Source of the DNA: Synanceia verrucosa
Lineage: Eukaryota; Chordata; Actinopteri; Perciformes; Synanceiidae
NCBI GenBank assembly: GCA_029721515.1
Contig: CM056552.1
Coordinates: forward strand, 10,029,001 to 10,093,000
Direction: 5' to 3'
Length of the DNA stretch: 64,000 nt
Program-made: the position numbers and the translations under genes
In this document: positions 1 through 13,500 of the stretch, piece after piece
Layout of the letters: each line of letters opens with the position of its first letter
Position numbering within the stretch: position 1 is the stretch's first letter
The notes under the pieces: generated by a model
What the model was told of the DNA's origin: nothing
The model's input: the letters and a program-made list of their open reading frames with translations, nothing else
Database searches by the model: none

Positions 1-343
1 AATCCCTTCAAAGGTTTGACTAGAACACAACCAGAAGGCTTTTTTTCTATTAACTGAAAAAATATTGATCAAATAAAACTAAAATCTACTTTTAAGTTTG
101 TTAAATGTAAACCTGTTTGAACTCTGTCCAGTAAATTGAACATAAGGAAAATTAATTATGGCTACCTCAGCAATACAGATTATTTAAAATGTTAAAAAAT
201 AGGAAATGCTGTGACAACAGTGGACACTGAGAGTACGCTGAAACCTTTAGAGAGTTGGTCTGTAAAGGAATATTGTGGGTTGCTGGCATCATTTCATTAC
301 ACTGCCCAGTGTTACAATCCATTTTACACGACCGGGAATGCTC

Positions 344-344
<1 letters not shown>

Positions 345-381
<37 letters not shown>
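345..381. repeat. (GT)n microsatellite
   Basis: About 18 uninterrupted GT dinucleotides. The Thr-His and Val-Cys strings in frames crossing it come from the repeat and are not coding. Confidence 0.95.
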
Positions 382-382
<1 letters not shown>

Positions 383-2489
383 CATGTGATAGGACCAAAA
401 TTCTTGGGTATCACGCTCTGATGTGCATGCCAAATCCACTTGTCCTCTCACACAACCTACCAGTGTGGCTCTGCCGTTTCAGCTCCGCAAGCTGAGGTCT
501 GTGCAGAGCAGCAGCACAGGAAGCAGGTCACGAACCCTGATAGCGCAAATCACAATGTGACGTGCCGAGTGAATACTACCTTTCACTGGCTGCAGTCAAC
601 CGCCTTTTAATTATTTCAAGATGTAAATTGAAAAAAAAAACAGAAAAATCTATTTTCAAATTTAAATTTTCTATTTATTAAGATCTTAATGCATATAACT
701 AAAGGATTGTTGTGCACTGAAGAAGGCATAGCAGAGATGTCATAAATTGAGTAAGTAATGGGGGATAAATAGAATTAAAGGAGCAATCAGTCGGCATGTG
801 AGCTCCCTTTGTACTAACTGACTGTAGACAGTGGTGGAGAAAGCATACAGATACTTGAGGGAAATATATATTAAAATATTGATTTAAATGTAAATGTCCT
901 GCATACATAATGTAGTCCAGGAGTTTAATCATGAACATATATACAAAAGAATAAAAGCTTTGTTGCAGTTGGTATATACTACGTGATTTAATCATCGTCA
1001 CTGATGAAAGAAGATGTCAGAAGACAGAAGCTGTTCAAGAAGAATTGGAATGTAAGTACTTTATGTACTGGTAGTTTAATTTTTCATTTTTTATATACTG
1101 ATTGTGTGATTTTTATGTATATCTGAAGCTGTGGTGTAGCTGTCATATACATGTAGACATGTATAGGCCTTCTCTGAAATGTAGTGCAGCTGAAGTATGT
1201 CGTATTGGAAAAAAATTCTACATACTTAAGTACAGGTATCTCAAAACTACATATCCCACCTGTGGACTGTCAGATATTAGCTACTCAGATATCTTTTTGT
1301 CTTTGACTGAGCCCAATGTCTTTTCTACAGACCTATATCTTTTCAAAATGTTGCTCCTCACATCAATGATTCTGCATGGCACAACTTCTCTAATAGCTTT
1401 AGTGTAGAGAAATGTTCAATGTCTGTTTTCAAAATCACTCACATTATACACATTTTGAAGTATAATCATGGTTACAAAAATTTTTTATTAGGCCAAATTT
1501 CCTCTTGTATGATGTCTGGTGTGCAGTGCCAAAGAGGACATAAATTAATAAAAGAAATGCACATTACAAACCCATTTTGTTATACTGGTCTTTGAAGACT
1601 CTACATAACATGCTACTGGTGCGTGCTTACAAGAGTTGGTTAGTTACTCAGTAGGTTTTGTTGAATGAAATGGAAATGATGAGTATGATGGTCCAGGTTG
1701 AAATACAGCATACACCAATTCAGTGTCCCATCATTGTTTCAAACAAATGTTTGAAAATGAAAGCGGAGAACCATTTTTCCAAGAATTTGCTTTGGTAAAT
1801 TAACATGATTACTACATAATTGCTGATAAATAAACACTGTCCAATGTAGACATATTAGTTACTTCAAATCAGAGTATCGAACATAAAGTTGTGTATCACC
1901 CGCAACTTTCACTACATAACTGAGGGAAACAACCACACGCCTCTCAGTTCCAAAGGACTTACAACATTTTGCTTTAATTAGTGGCTGCAAGAGTAGAAAA
2001 ATCTCTGAGGAAAAAAAAAGTAACAGAAAAAGAAAAAGTCTCTTTGTTAATGAAGATAAAAGTAATGCCTCCATTTTGCATGCTATCACAATTAGTCTCA
2101 CCACAACCATCTGAAAGATCCTTCCAGAGAAGGGAGATCACTTGACCCCCCATCTGTGACCAAATCCTGCCTTTCCATTAGGTGCTCTTCGCAACCATAA
2201 CGTCTATCTCTGCTCAAGCTGGACACACATGCTTAAAAAAAGCACGGGGCATCACAAAGAGCTCACAGACTACAAGTCACACGGTGCCTGTGATTGAAAA
2301 GGTCCATTATTCTGACTAGCAGGGCTGAAGAATCTTATTTGGTGTTCCTTTCAAAATATAAACTTCAACTTTGATTGTCATTCAGCCTGGCTCGGCTGTT
2401 TTACTGATAATCCTTCATAGAAAGTGTATGATTTGGCACAGAAACGGTGGTCAGTAGTAAGTAGCATAAAATGGTTTAAGGCGTATGAG

Positions 2490-2800
2490 AGTTTGGATTG
2501 ATTCAGCGGTTAACACAAGGACTCAGGTTTGATCCCTGTTGGTTTTTATGTGGTATTTCATTGTTCCACAAGCCAGAAATGAAAATTCACATTTTCTGTC
2601 TTTCATTTCTTGTTCAGGTCAGGGAAATTTCTCATGGCCTCCTGTGTTGTGATCTGGCTCATGATGGGATCAGGACCATTTAGTGTTTGCATGTACTCCC
2701 AGTGTTCATGTGGTTTCCCTAGCCTTTCAAAAAGGGTTTGAAATGCATGCAGGTGAACTGGATAGTCAACACTGCTGTGCAACGGTACAAATTAATGTCT
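2490..2800 (+). mobile_element. degenerate tRNA-derived SINE remnant
   Basis: The order of short blocks matches the better-preserved SINE at 57462-57765. There is a tRNA-like head with agcggttaacac followed by the B-box-like ggtttgatccctg, then a block resembling gagtttgcatgttctccc (here tagtgtttgcatgtactccc), and later atgcatgcaggtgaactgg. The copy is strongly diverged and carries extra sequence between the blocks. This is inferred from block order only. Confidence 0.4.
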
Positions 2801-4684
2801 ACACAGTATTTGTGTCTAGATGTCCTGTCCCAAAGTGTCTTTTTTCCTTTCCTGTTTCTGGATATGATACTTCTTCTGTCAGAGTCTAACAAAACACACA
2901 GGAGGAGATCACTACCCCATGGAGGGTTATGTATGCCAATGTAGTGTTTGAATACTGTAATATTTCAATGAAAATAGTATGCACACTAAAAAAAAACCTC
3001 GCATACTATTTACCCATACTACGGTAAATAGCATGTTTGTGTAAAATTCCAGACCAACATATATCATTATAAAGTAGCTTGCTGCAATATTCATGCTCTG
3101 GATATTGTATAGAGACCCTTTAAGAGGACATTATACCTATTTGTAGTTTCCTACTAAACAAAACTATAGTTCCAATCAAAGGTTAATACAATACTTTTGA
3201 GTACTATTGGAGACATTGTTCTGTTAAATAGATGGGTACACCTCAGCAAGCGGAGAACTCTAGGAAGATACTGCTCCCAGCCAAGAAACACTAAGAAAAC
3301 TACAACCACTACAGCACATAATGGCTGCAAAACAAGTTAACCAAGAGGCACAATCTTTCCCGTCTGACTGAATAAATGTCTTTCCCAAAATGTCAGTGTT
3401 CCTCCAATTCCTGAATGTCACAGACACTAACTGTGCCACAGTGTGCACTTTGTTAATGAATGTTAAAAAAAAAACTTATACTAATAGTAGCGGATCAATT
3501 TTTGTGACTGAAGTTCTGTATCAATCAATATTTCCACTTCTTTCTAATTATTTGAATTCATACCTCAAAAGGCCACTTTTCAAGCAGATCACATAAATGT
3601 CTGCTGTTCCAGAGATAATGGCCAGAATTGACTCAAAACAACAACATTTTTGGATTCTAACCTTGAGTTGATTGGTAAGGAAAGAAAAATGAAAAGGACG
3701 TTTGGGTCCATGTAACAAACCCATGGCCTCACAATGATCAGCTTACACAAGCAGAGACTTGTGCACAATGTAAGATCAAGCGCAGTGTCTGTTCAGAAGA
3801 TACTAGTGACATTTTCTTTTTCTTCCATATAATCAAATTAAACTCAGTCGTCTTTGACTACAATGTCTGGAGCAGCCTTATATGACAAAAAACAGACATC
3901 TCTTGCTTTTTCCTAGTAAAATATCTGGTCATCTGAGCGTTTCTAACTGAGCTGTCACAGATGATTAGAGGAGGAACAACTTTTCTTGGTATCCCAAAGA
4001 GCATGGGGTCCTCACGAGAGAGTGAGCCACAACGAGAATCAATGTCACCGTTCAGATAATCACGCATTGCCGATTTACCATGTAAGATGAATTTTGTTTG
4101 CTGCCTAACTGTGTAAAGCCTCTATTCATTTTCTGATTTTTCCGCAGAAAAAAACGTGGTCAACCCAATAATGACGCTTTCCTCTTGATATTTCAGCCTT
4201 GGTTGTTGTGAACCAAGTGTCATTTTGTTCATCTCGTTGCTGACATTACTTCTGTGACGAACCAAACTGACAAAATTTCCAAATTTATGTCAATTAATAT
4301 CCTTGTTATTCTTTTCAGTTAAATATGTTTGGGTAGAGTGATACAAAAAGTCAATTTTAACCCTTTAAATGTTTTATACTGTAAATATGTTTCCTTTCAA
4401 GTCATCACAGTTACAGAATTCTTTATTAATTATTAGAAAGAGAGTGAGATAACATCATAACCATGTATGCAATCATCACTGAAGGTACTTCAATTTATTA
4501 ATTAAATGAAAAACAAGTATTTTATAAATATTCTTAGGTAATTTCTCTTTCATCTGTCATGTAAGTCATAACTGGCTTTATGTATGAGGAGTCACGCAGG
4601 GACAGAAGGATATTTTCAGAATTACAAATGAGGGCCTTTTGTGTGTCTTCTGTGACCTCTCCTCACAGAAAACCATGTGTTTGT

Positions 4685-4686
<2 letters not shown>

Positions 4687-4732
<46 letters not shown>
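4687..4732. repeat. (CA)n microsatellite
   Basis: Twenty-three uninterrupted CA dinucleotides. Open frames across it are repeat artefacts. Confidence 0.97.
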
Positions 4733-4736
<4 letters not shown>

Positions 4737-5533
4737 AACAAGCTTTACACAACGGGAGTGTGAAATCACCATGTTCCAAGTCTGGGGGGGTAGCTGGGCT
4801 CCCAGTGGGCAGAAATCTCTGTGCACGCAGACAACATCAGGCAAAGCAACGATCCCTGAATTTGTGATTGCTCTCAGGAAATCAGAGTTTCATCTCAGCT
4901 GGGGTCAACACTGGAAACCGATTTAAAACTCAATGCGTTGCTGATGTTAAGACACACAGTGCATACAGAATAGAAATGATATGACAGAACGTGAAAGATC
5001 ACCTGCAACCGGAGAGTCGATAAGCTTGTGCGACAGGTCATAGTATTTACCAGGTTATGATTATAAATAACACAGCTGGTTTCATTTTTGTTGTATTAAT
5101 ATCATGCTTATGTTATTACCTTTGTACAAGCTCAGTAATCTTTATTATAATTGCATTTTAAGGACGTTATGATGAAAACAATAATATTGTTAGTAGTATT
5201 TAAGTGAGTTTACATATTCAAGTATTTCAGGCATTTAGCTGCATTATGCATATAACTACTGAGACTTACCATGAATGCAAATGTAGAATAAAAGTCACTA
5301 AGCACTGAAAACTGTACTGAGGTGATTCTACTACATCTAGTGTTACATGCTGTATAAATATTGCACTTTTTACTCCACTACATTTATCTGACAACTGTAG
5401 CTACTAGTTTGACATTAAAAATATCTGTTTATATTATGTGACATGAATTAAACAGTATTTAAAGTAGTTTAGATTAACTCCACCTCAAACAGTTAAGATT
5501 AAAATGCTGCTTAATATAGCCTAGGCCTTGGCA

Positions 5534-5567
<34 letters not shown>
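5534..5567. repeat. (AAT)n microsatellite
   Basis: Eleven perfect AAT trinucleotides inside AT-rich intergenic DNA. Confidence 0.95.
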
Positions 5568-6049
5568 TGTAGTAGCGGCAGCTGTATATAATATTTGTTC
5601 ATTGCACTGGAATGAGTAGGCCTATTTTTACTTTTGCTACCATAAGTACACTTAACTAATGCACTACGTGTACTTTTACTTTAAATTTTCCTACTTGTAA
5701 TAGATAATGTTAAATTACAGTGTGTTATAACTCTTATGCTTAAAAAAATGCTGAGCATGCTATTTATACCACCTCCTGACCAGAAGTGATTACACATTAT
5801 AATAATTAAAAACTAAAATGTGAGATGACATAATTTTTCAGTGACGTTTTTAAGGCTGACGTGATTTTCCTTTCAAATGGTTTCTGTGAAAGCTTGAGAC
5901 AGAAGCATAAACGCTCACTACATAAAGTTTAATGGGCTACAGCCACAGACTAGATAAATATGTATATAAATGTTTATTCAGTGCCCTGCAGTGCAGCGGA
6001 GAGTAGAGCAACAGCACCATCTAGCGATCAGACCATGCTATGACGCTTT

Positions 6050-6090
6050 GGCCCTACGTCATTTCCGGTGTAAACATGGCCGCGCACTGA
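6050..6090 (+). promoter_or_regulatory. TATA-less housekeeping promoter of mrps16
   Basis: A compact cluster holds a CRE-like TACGTCA (6055-6061), an ETS/GABP-type TTCCGG (6063-6068) and a YY1-like AACATGGCCGC (6073-6083). This trio is typical of TATA-less promoters of nuclear genes for mitochondrial proteins. It lies about 670 bp upstream of the mrps16 start codon. A donor AAG|GTATTT at 6219 and an acceptor TTGTAG at 6726-6731 would join a 5' UTR exon to the coding exon. Role and splice joint are inferred. Confidence 0.55.
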
Positions 6091-6749
6091 CGAATGTCAC
6101 ACTGATTCTGCTGCTGAAAACATACAGTTAGTAACGTGAATGACAACATTTATCGAGCAAATAGAAAGGAAGCGACTTCTAGGAAGATTTAGCTTTACTT
6201 TGCTCAACATCCGCAAAGGTATTTCGCTCAACTGTTGTTGGTTTCTGATCCGCACGTAGGCCTCAAACAGGAGATTGCTATCCACTATTTAAGTTAGCCG
6301 TTAGCAACAGCTGCACTGCCACGCTGTAGCCACGTAGTGATATGTTCATGTTCATCTGATATATAACGATTATGTGGTGACTTAGAAATAAAGTTACTAA
6401 TGAACTCTTTGTTCTGTTGTCCTTAACAACCGTAAATACATGCTTTTCCTCGTCTGACGAATGTAGACTTCAGTAGTTTGCTAAGAGAATGTTTCACTTA
6501 GCTGAGTTACATGTTGACTGACAGGGTATGTTTATGTTTGATGTTTTAAAAGAGTATCTAAGATGTAAGTTGTGTTTTCTAGCTGTAAAGTGTAAGGATA
6601 TGGATTGTGTCCATATTTGCTTTGATTGTTTGACTTGTAAGCCTTGTGTGTCTTGTAAGCCCCTGTTGGAACCTTTTGGTGCATGACTCCACTTACTGTA
6701 CTGACTTAAGGTGACTTTTTGTTTGTTGTAGGATAACCCACCCAACACC

Positions 6750-8085
6750 ATGGTTCATTTATGTGAGTATGCAGTGTGCCCATTCTGATTATGTCTTGCA
6801 GTGGGTTTTAGTTAATATAACATCTAGAGTAGGCTACACATAGTCACACATTTCACATTGATTTCATAATAAGTTTTACATTTTGCTGAAACAACCCTAC
6901 TGCTTCCTCACATAACTGTTACAGTTTAACAGCAAACATTATTAACTCATATGGAGCTTACTGTAAGCATATTGTAAAGTAATATGACTGTAAGGCTACA
7001 ACTAACTGTTTGTTTTCATTACTGATTGGTCACACAATGAATTGTTTTAAGCTTCAATTAGATTACTATTAATTAATGTTTTGTAAGTGGATTAATCACC
7101 AAATTGTTTTTGACACAACATGACTTCAGTTGCTAATTTATTAGGTGCATCGCATAACTGTTACTTAAACAAGAAAAATGAGCATTGTCCACAGACAACA
7201 TACTAATTTCATTTGTTCTTTAACAATGTTTTTTTGCTATTTCCTTCTGCAGCATCGCTTCTACTAAAGAAGTACCATGGGGGGTACGTCGTCATCCGTT
7301 TGGCTCTTGCAGGCCACAAACAAGCTAACAGACCCTTTTACCGTATTGTGGCAGCTTACAACAAAAGGGCAAGAGATAGTAAATATATAGAGCAGGTGGG
7401 CTCCTTCGACCCCCTCCCCAATGTCTACAACGAGAAACTTGTCAGTTTCAACTTTGACCGAATCAAGTACTGGATCGGCTGTGGCGCACACCCTACAAAG
7501 CCAGTGGCTAAACTGCTAGGTGTGTATTCATGACATGAGCGTTTTCTTTTAAGGTGGAACAACATTGCACAATTTAATTGCCCGTCCACAGAGTTGTGCT
7601 GCTCACAGAGATTTGTTTAATCAAGGAGGTCCATCTATAAATTTTCAGTGCCTACACGTTTTATTTTAACCTTGAGATATACTTCTCTTTGACATTTTCA
7701 GTGTTATGTGACAATTACAAGAACTATTATGTGTTCACACTCTGCCCTCAAGCACATCACCCAACCCTGATGGTTTTCAGGACTGTACAGTTACAGACCA
7801 CATATGTTTATGGTCATAACAAGCATCTAATGTGTTATTTGAGTCTCCACAAATTGGCTTACAGGAAATCAAACTATCTTAAAATGATTTAGTGTCAGTT
7901 CTAAAAGATATTGTCTTACTCTTTCCCCTCTCTTTCTCTTTTGTCTTTCTGCAGGGTTGGCAGGATTTTTCCCTCTCCACCCGATGACAATAACAGAAGC
8001 AGAGCGTCAGAGAGCCCAAGCGGCGCTGACAGCAACAACAACAGAAGATGATCTACAGGAGGGACAGAAGGACACAGAAGTGTGA
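6750..8085 (+). CDS. mrps16: mitochondrial ribosomal protein bS16m (MRPS16)
   Basis: Component of the small subunit of the mitochondrial ribosome, needed for translation in the matrix. Three coding exons can be joined with GT-AG introns and matching phases: 6750-6762, 7253-7519 and 7955-8085, giving 136 aa against 137 in human. The first exon encodes only MVHL plus one base. The bS16 core is continuous: VVIRLALAG (17-25), RPFYRIVAA (31-39), GSFDPLP (54-60), WIGCGAHPTKPV (78-89), and LGLAGFFPLHPM (93-104) across the second intron. The C-terminal tail is short, Gln/Thr/Glu-rich and poorly conserved, as in other vertebrates. The start was chosen because MVHL begins the human protein and the 13-bp exon is followed by a perfect GTGAGT donor. 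No damage is seen. Confidence 0.95.
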
Positions 8086-8251
8086 GATTTAAAGCTGAGG
8101 ACTGTCAAGTATAAAAGGATGTCACAGTTATTTGGCGAGAGAACTGACTGATTTGTTTGCTGACCTATAGGTGGACTGCTCATAGCTACGTCACATATTG
8201 CATATTGTTGTTCTAGTTGCTTCAGCAGCTATGGACAATTCTCTGATTGTC

Positions 8252-8318
8252 AATAAAATTATGTTTTTGTGAACTACCATTACAGTTTGTATTTTCTGTT
8301 TTATTTGACTTGAATAAA
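8252..8318 (+). terminator. mrps16 polyadenylation signals
   Basis: Two canonical AATAAA hexamers, at 8252-8257 and 8313-8318, lie 167 and 228 bp after the mrps16 stop codon. A short 3' UTR fits a housekeeping ribosomal protein gene. Which hexamer is used cannot be told from sequence. Confidence 0.7.
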
Positions 8319-8958
8319 GTATTTCCATGTCAGTGCATTTAGTTGAGGTTGAGTCACAGATTTTTTCTATCATCGTCTGTCAAACATTTTTCATACCTTC
8401 ATAGGCAATTAGTTTGTTTTGTTTACTAGTTACTCCTTCTCTTGTTGGTCTTTAATATTTTTTATATGTGCATACATTAATCATTCGTGAACACCAGTTA
8501 TGTCAAACAAGAAAAAGAAATTAGAAGTGTCTGGGTTTGCTGATATGATTATTAGCTTTATACCACTTATTGACTCAATAATAAAGGCTCCACCCTATAT
8601 ACTCAGTTGTTTGTAATGGAAACTGTAATAGTAGTGAAATAGTAACTTATTGTTGCACCAAAGTTTAACAATATTTTTAGAATCATGATAAGGTAACTCA
8701 TGTTACATGTTTCAACATGAAGAGGCTGGTGTATTTTTTCCTTAAGTCAATATTTGCAGACTAAATTCACATAACATTGATCATGCTGTTAGCTCTAACT
8801 TGTATTGGTGACCACCAAAATGCATGTTAAATCACACAGTGGTAATATGACAGTGATCTCTCTAATGCATAATTACAACCTAAACATCATTTAATGAAGT
8901 ACTGCAAACACAAACTGAAATGTGATCTCATTGACATTTAGTTGATTTTATTCTCAGT

Positions 8959-8966
8959 ATATATAA
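8959..8966 (+). promoter_or_regulatory. TATA-box-like site
   Basis: TATATAAA is followed 22 bp later by an ATG-initiated frame. It is the best TATA element upstream of the mucin and could place transcription start near 8990. A 5' exon there could splice, for example from CCCAG|GTGACA near 9112, towards the first coding exon at 10571. This is inference only. Confidence 0.25.
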
Positions 8967-8987
8967 ACTGCTGTCTGTGCCTGTCAC

Positions 8988-9221
8988 ATGCTTATCCTCG
9001 CATGCTTATCATTCTTAAACGGGTTCATATTTCAAACCACACGTGTGGCTTGCGTCAATCAAAGTAATGATAAAAAGACTAATTTGAGCCAAGACACACT
9101 AGACAACACCCAGGTGACATTTGAAAGTTCAGGAGACACAAACAACACTGAAAATAGCTATGTTGTTGATATTGCTGCATTTCTTCAGGACAGTGGAATA
9201 AAAATTACTTTGAGTCTTTGA
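8988..9221 (+). CDS. doubtful small ORF, possible secreted peptide
   Basis: A 77-residue frame starts with a hydrophobic stretch (about residues 1-20) that could act as a signal peptide. A polar Asn/Ser/Thr-rich body with possible N-glycosylation sites follows (for example N-Q-S near residue 25). I recognise no family. The ATG would lie almost at the transcription start implied by the TATA box at 8959, which argues against it being a normal coding start. It may be chance, or part of an untranslated first exon of the mucin. Confidence 0.12.
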   Translation: MLILACLSFLNGFIFQTTRVACVNQSNDKKTNLSQDTLDNTQVTFESSGDTNNTENSYVVDIAAFLQDSGIKITLSL

Positions 9222-9864
9222 CATACTGAGTATTCCAAATTACAACTGTATACCAACTGTAATTATATAGCAGCAGGGTGTTGTTGAAATGTTCTGGTCA
9301 TATGTCAATATATGATCAGTTTTATGTATTTAAAAAAACAGAATTGTAAAAAAGGTCTAAGTAATATCAGCTGCCTTTTGAATTTAGTGCAATCTACCAT
9401 GGCATAGTGAGCAGGAAATATTATGGGTTTTTTGCTGCGTGACACTTCATAAATGATTTTCTAATAAGCAAATAGGGGTGTGGAGGGCTTTACAAAAAAC
9501 TTTTGTGACTTCAAGATCAAGAGAATATATATATTTGTCATTAACCTCGTCATAGCTCATTTATTTCAGGTGCTATTGAGACCATTTATTAACCAGGCAA
9601 ACAGCTGGGATCATGTTTAACAATCTATTTATAGCATGACTATTCAATCTGAATGGCCATATTGTCAATATATTGGTCAATGTAACATTCCTTAAGTTAG
9701 TGTCATATGACCTTCTTTATCATGTCCAGCTGATTGCCACAACATGCAAATGAGACTGAAATAAATGTCAAATTGCCCCCTTTATTGCAATATAACACTT
9801 AATCAAATAAATGTGAATAAAAAAAGGCCCCAATGTATGAATAGTTAATAATGTTAAGAAAAAC

Positions 9865-9990
9865 TCTGTGTAGGTTCTCAATCATCCACGTCGAGATAAA
9901 GCAACAGCAGCAGCAAACAGCAAAAAAGAGTCAACTGGACTTGTTTGAGGATTGTTGAAGACTTTTCAGTGAAGAAGCCTTTTGAATGAG
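9865..9990 (+). repeat. fragment of a dispersed fish repeat
   Basis: The stretch contains tctcaatcatccacgtcgag, then aactggacttgtttgagg and gttgaagacttttcagtgaa. To my recollection these blocks occur in this order in a common dispersed repeat of fish genomes. No coding capacity is seen. The family cannot be named from sequence alone. Confidence 0.35.
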
Positions 9991-10570
9991 AGGTTTAAAA
10001 AGCATGACTATTTGGAGTTAAATGTACAGGATGGAATATAAGTCTGTGCAAAAACACTTGGAGTACCACTTGCATGACAAGTGTATATTAAATATCACAG
10101 GTGTCACTGACAAGTTATCATGGTACTGACATTTAATCATGGTGAATGATATAATATTAGATAACAGGTCTTTTCGTATTAGAATCACAGCCACCCAATC
10201 ACGCCTTAGTCCTTGTCCAGTTAAACGTCACTGTGATCTGGACCTTTGTCAACAAGGTGTGAGTGTACTCAGTAAATTTCACAGTTCCCTGGAGCACCAT
10301 GCCACAAAAAAAAAACAACATTTGCCTAGGGAGGGAACTGCATCAGTAAAAACCTCAGTTTACCAGTTGATCATTGATGACACACAAAGTAAATTTGATA
10401 CTAAAAGAAAAATGTATGGCACACGACTGCCATCAGGATCAGACTTAACAGCCAATTTACAGACGTTTAAGCAAGGAGATTTTTAGAAGTGTAATGCAAG
10501 ACTGAAAATTGCAGAACATCTTAATTATTCTGCTTTGTTGCACTGTACACGTTTTTGGATGATTACCTGA

Positions 10571-13500
10571 ATGCACGGAAACATGAAAAAGTGGATTTAT
10601 TTGGGATCCTGGAACTGGAGAAAGCGTTCTCTTTTAATCCTTACTTTTGTGGTCGTTGTGCTCATGGCATTTAGTGTGTTCATAACACAAAACAGAGGTA
10701 AGTTTGTGATTTTTGCAACTCCTTCCCTAACCAGGTGAGCCTATACTCTTATTAATTTACTTATTCTGGATGTGTTCTTCTTCATTCTGATACAATTCAA
10801 AACAGTATATATTGCCATCTAATTTAACATGATTCTATTTAGCCATGATCATCCCTTTAGAATAAGTACAGTTAATGTACAAAGTACAAAAAGAGTGATT
10901 CATCTCCTTGTTGTTAACATGCTCACGAATCCTCACAAAATCCTTTAATAATTTACTATTTTTTATTGACTCAATATATAGGTAATTTCTTTGGGACACT
11001 GATTTTCAAAAAAAGTACTTTTATACATTAACTGGATTAATATATTATTGGATTTATTTTAGGACTCTTATTCAGAAACCTATCAAACGCATTACTTGCA
11101 AAGGACATCTTTATACATTTTAGTGTTCCATCCAAGCAAGACATGACATGAAATGGAAATAACCAATACTGACTGTAGACTAACTGCATAGTCAGTTAAT
11201 AATTGAAGTAAATAAACCGTGTAGGAATACGAAAATGACAGAGCCATTAGATATTTCCAGGGATAAGTAAAATATACTCAAAGTAAAATATACTTAAAAT
11301 ATACAGGGGTAAGGAAAATATACTCAAAATCCAACACTGGGCAAAGGGGATTTCTTTTGAGGTAACCATGGTTATTATTATCTCAAAGTCTAGAAGCAAG
11401 CCTCAGGAAATATTTGACACAACAAGATGATGATAAATGTTGCAAACAGAGTTGATTAAAAATATGGGGATAGGTCCAAGAAAAACTGTCAGAATAATGA
11501 AAACACAAGTAAGTTTTAAATTGATTTAAAATTAGGATTTGACATAATATTAAAGGGAAAACTTTGATGTGTACTGAACTGATTCACAAATACTGTCTGG
11601 TTTACAGGTGAACAAAATTCAAAACAATATCAGCCTGACGAAACCTGGAGGAAACCACAGATAGCAGAAATCCCTAAAGGAAAGAATCTGTTAAACATGA
11701 ACACCTCAATAGATGGATTGCCAGAGGTCTTTCAAATAAAACCAGTACTTAACAAAACTCACCAACAGAAAATGACTCAATCACTAAATTTACAGCAAGT
11801 CATGATTAACAGTGCATCAACAGGAACAACTATACAAACAGTTACTCACAATTCTCAAAAAGTGTCTTCAGATTATATAAATGGATCAGTCACGATTAAG
11901 GAGGGGGCAAGAACAGAGTCCGAGGATGCGTTCAGTACAACAACAAAAATCCAATCAGTAACCAACTATGTCACTCAAACATCTACAGAACATAAAAATG
12001 GGATACTATCAACAGGGACAGACATGACTGAACTCTCATTGACTAGACAAGAAACACCAAAAATGTCCTCGACATCACAGATACAACCTAAATCTGTTAC
12101 ACCCACAGAAAGACAAAAATCAACAGTGACAACAGTCACCAAAAATGGAGAAAGAAGGACGACCAACACTGGTCAGTCAACAACAATCACTGTCCCCACA
12201 AGTACAGTGCTCTCACCAAGTTCACAGTCACAATTCCCAACAACAACTCTGAGTTCAACTGTGACGTCTACTGAAGACAAAATTGGAACAACATCAACAG
12301 GTACCAGCACAGCTCAACTCCCACTGACTGGACAGGAGATATCTACAATACTGTCCTCGACGGCAGAGCACCACACTACATCTGTTACACCCAGAGAACG
12401 ACTAAAATCAACAGTGACGACAGTCACCACAAGTGGAGAAAGAAGCACCAACTCCAAAGCTGGTCATTCAACAACAGTCAGTTTTCCCACAAGCACAGTG
12501 CTCTTACAAAGTTCACAGTCACAATTCCCACCAATAACTCTTAGTTCAACTGTGACGTCTACTGAAAACAAAATTGGAACAACACCAACAGGTACCAGCA
12601 CAACTCAACTCCCACTGACTGGACAGGAGACATCTACAATATTGTCCTCGACAGCAGAGCAACAAACTGAATCTGTTATACCCACAGAACAACTAAAAAC
12701 AACAGTGACGACAGTCACCACAAATGGAGAAAGAAGCACTACGAACACTGATCATTCAACACCAACAGTCAATTTCCCCACAAGTACAGTGCTCTCACTA
12801 ACGTCACAGTCTACATTCCCACCAATAAGTACAAGCTCATCTCTGACATCTACTGAAAACAATATTGGAACAACATCAACAGGTACAAGCACAACTCAAC
12901 TGCCACTAACTAGACAGGAGAAATCTACAATATTGTCCTCGACAACAGAGCAACAGACTAAATCTGTTACATCCACAGAACAACTGAAATCAACAGTGAC
13001 GACAGTCACCACAAATGGAGAAAGAAGCACTTCCAACTCTGGTCATTCATCAACAATCACTGTCCCCACAAGTACAGTGCTCTCACCAAGTTCACAGTCA
13101 CAATTCCCAACAATAACTCTTAGTTCAACTGTGACGTCTACTGAAAACAAAATTGGAACAACATCAACAGGTACCAGCACAACTCAATTCCCACTGACTG
13201 GACAGGAGACATCTACAATATTGTCCTCGACAGCAGAGCAACAAACTAAATCTGTTACACCCACAGAACGACTGAAATCAACAGTGACGACAGTCACCAC
13301 AAATGGAGAAAGAAGCACTTCCAACTCTGGTCATTCATCAACAGTCAGTGTCCCCACAAGTACACTGTTCTCACCAAGTTCACAGTCACAATTCCCACCA
13401 ATAACTCTTAGTTCAACTGTGACGTCTACTGAAAACAAAATAGGAACAACATCAACAGGTACCAGCACAACTCAACTCCCACTGACTAGACAGGAAACAT

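Larger units (their letters stand above)
1..6050. other. intergenic spacer without a recognisable gene
   Basis: AT-rich DNA with only short open frames on both strands. None has a recognisable protein family, a consistent splice pattern or a domain. It holds three microsatellites and one degenerate SINE, listed separately. I see no other gene, RNA or long repeat here. A distal exon of a gene lying to the left of the window cannot be excluded. Confidence 0.6.
8320..10570. other. spacer between mrps16 and the mucin gene
   Basis: AT-rich DNA with one TATA-box-like site, one weak ORF and one repeat fragment, listed separately. The 115-residue open frame at 10139-10486 has no recognisable family and no usable splice context. 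The promoter and any 5' UTR exon of the mucin must lie somewhere in this stretch, but I cannot place them firmly. Confidence 0.5.

Noticed and set aside
211..495. ORFs rich in Val-Cys or Thr-His at 167-495, 4580-4926 and 61905-62156
   Set aside because: Produced by GT/CA microsatellites.
10139..10486. 115-residue ORF just upstream of mucin exon 1
   Set aside because: No family or domain is seen, no splice donor keeps it in frame with exon 1, and an in-frame TGA precedes the exon 1 ATG.
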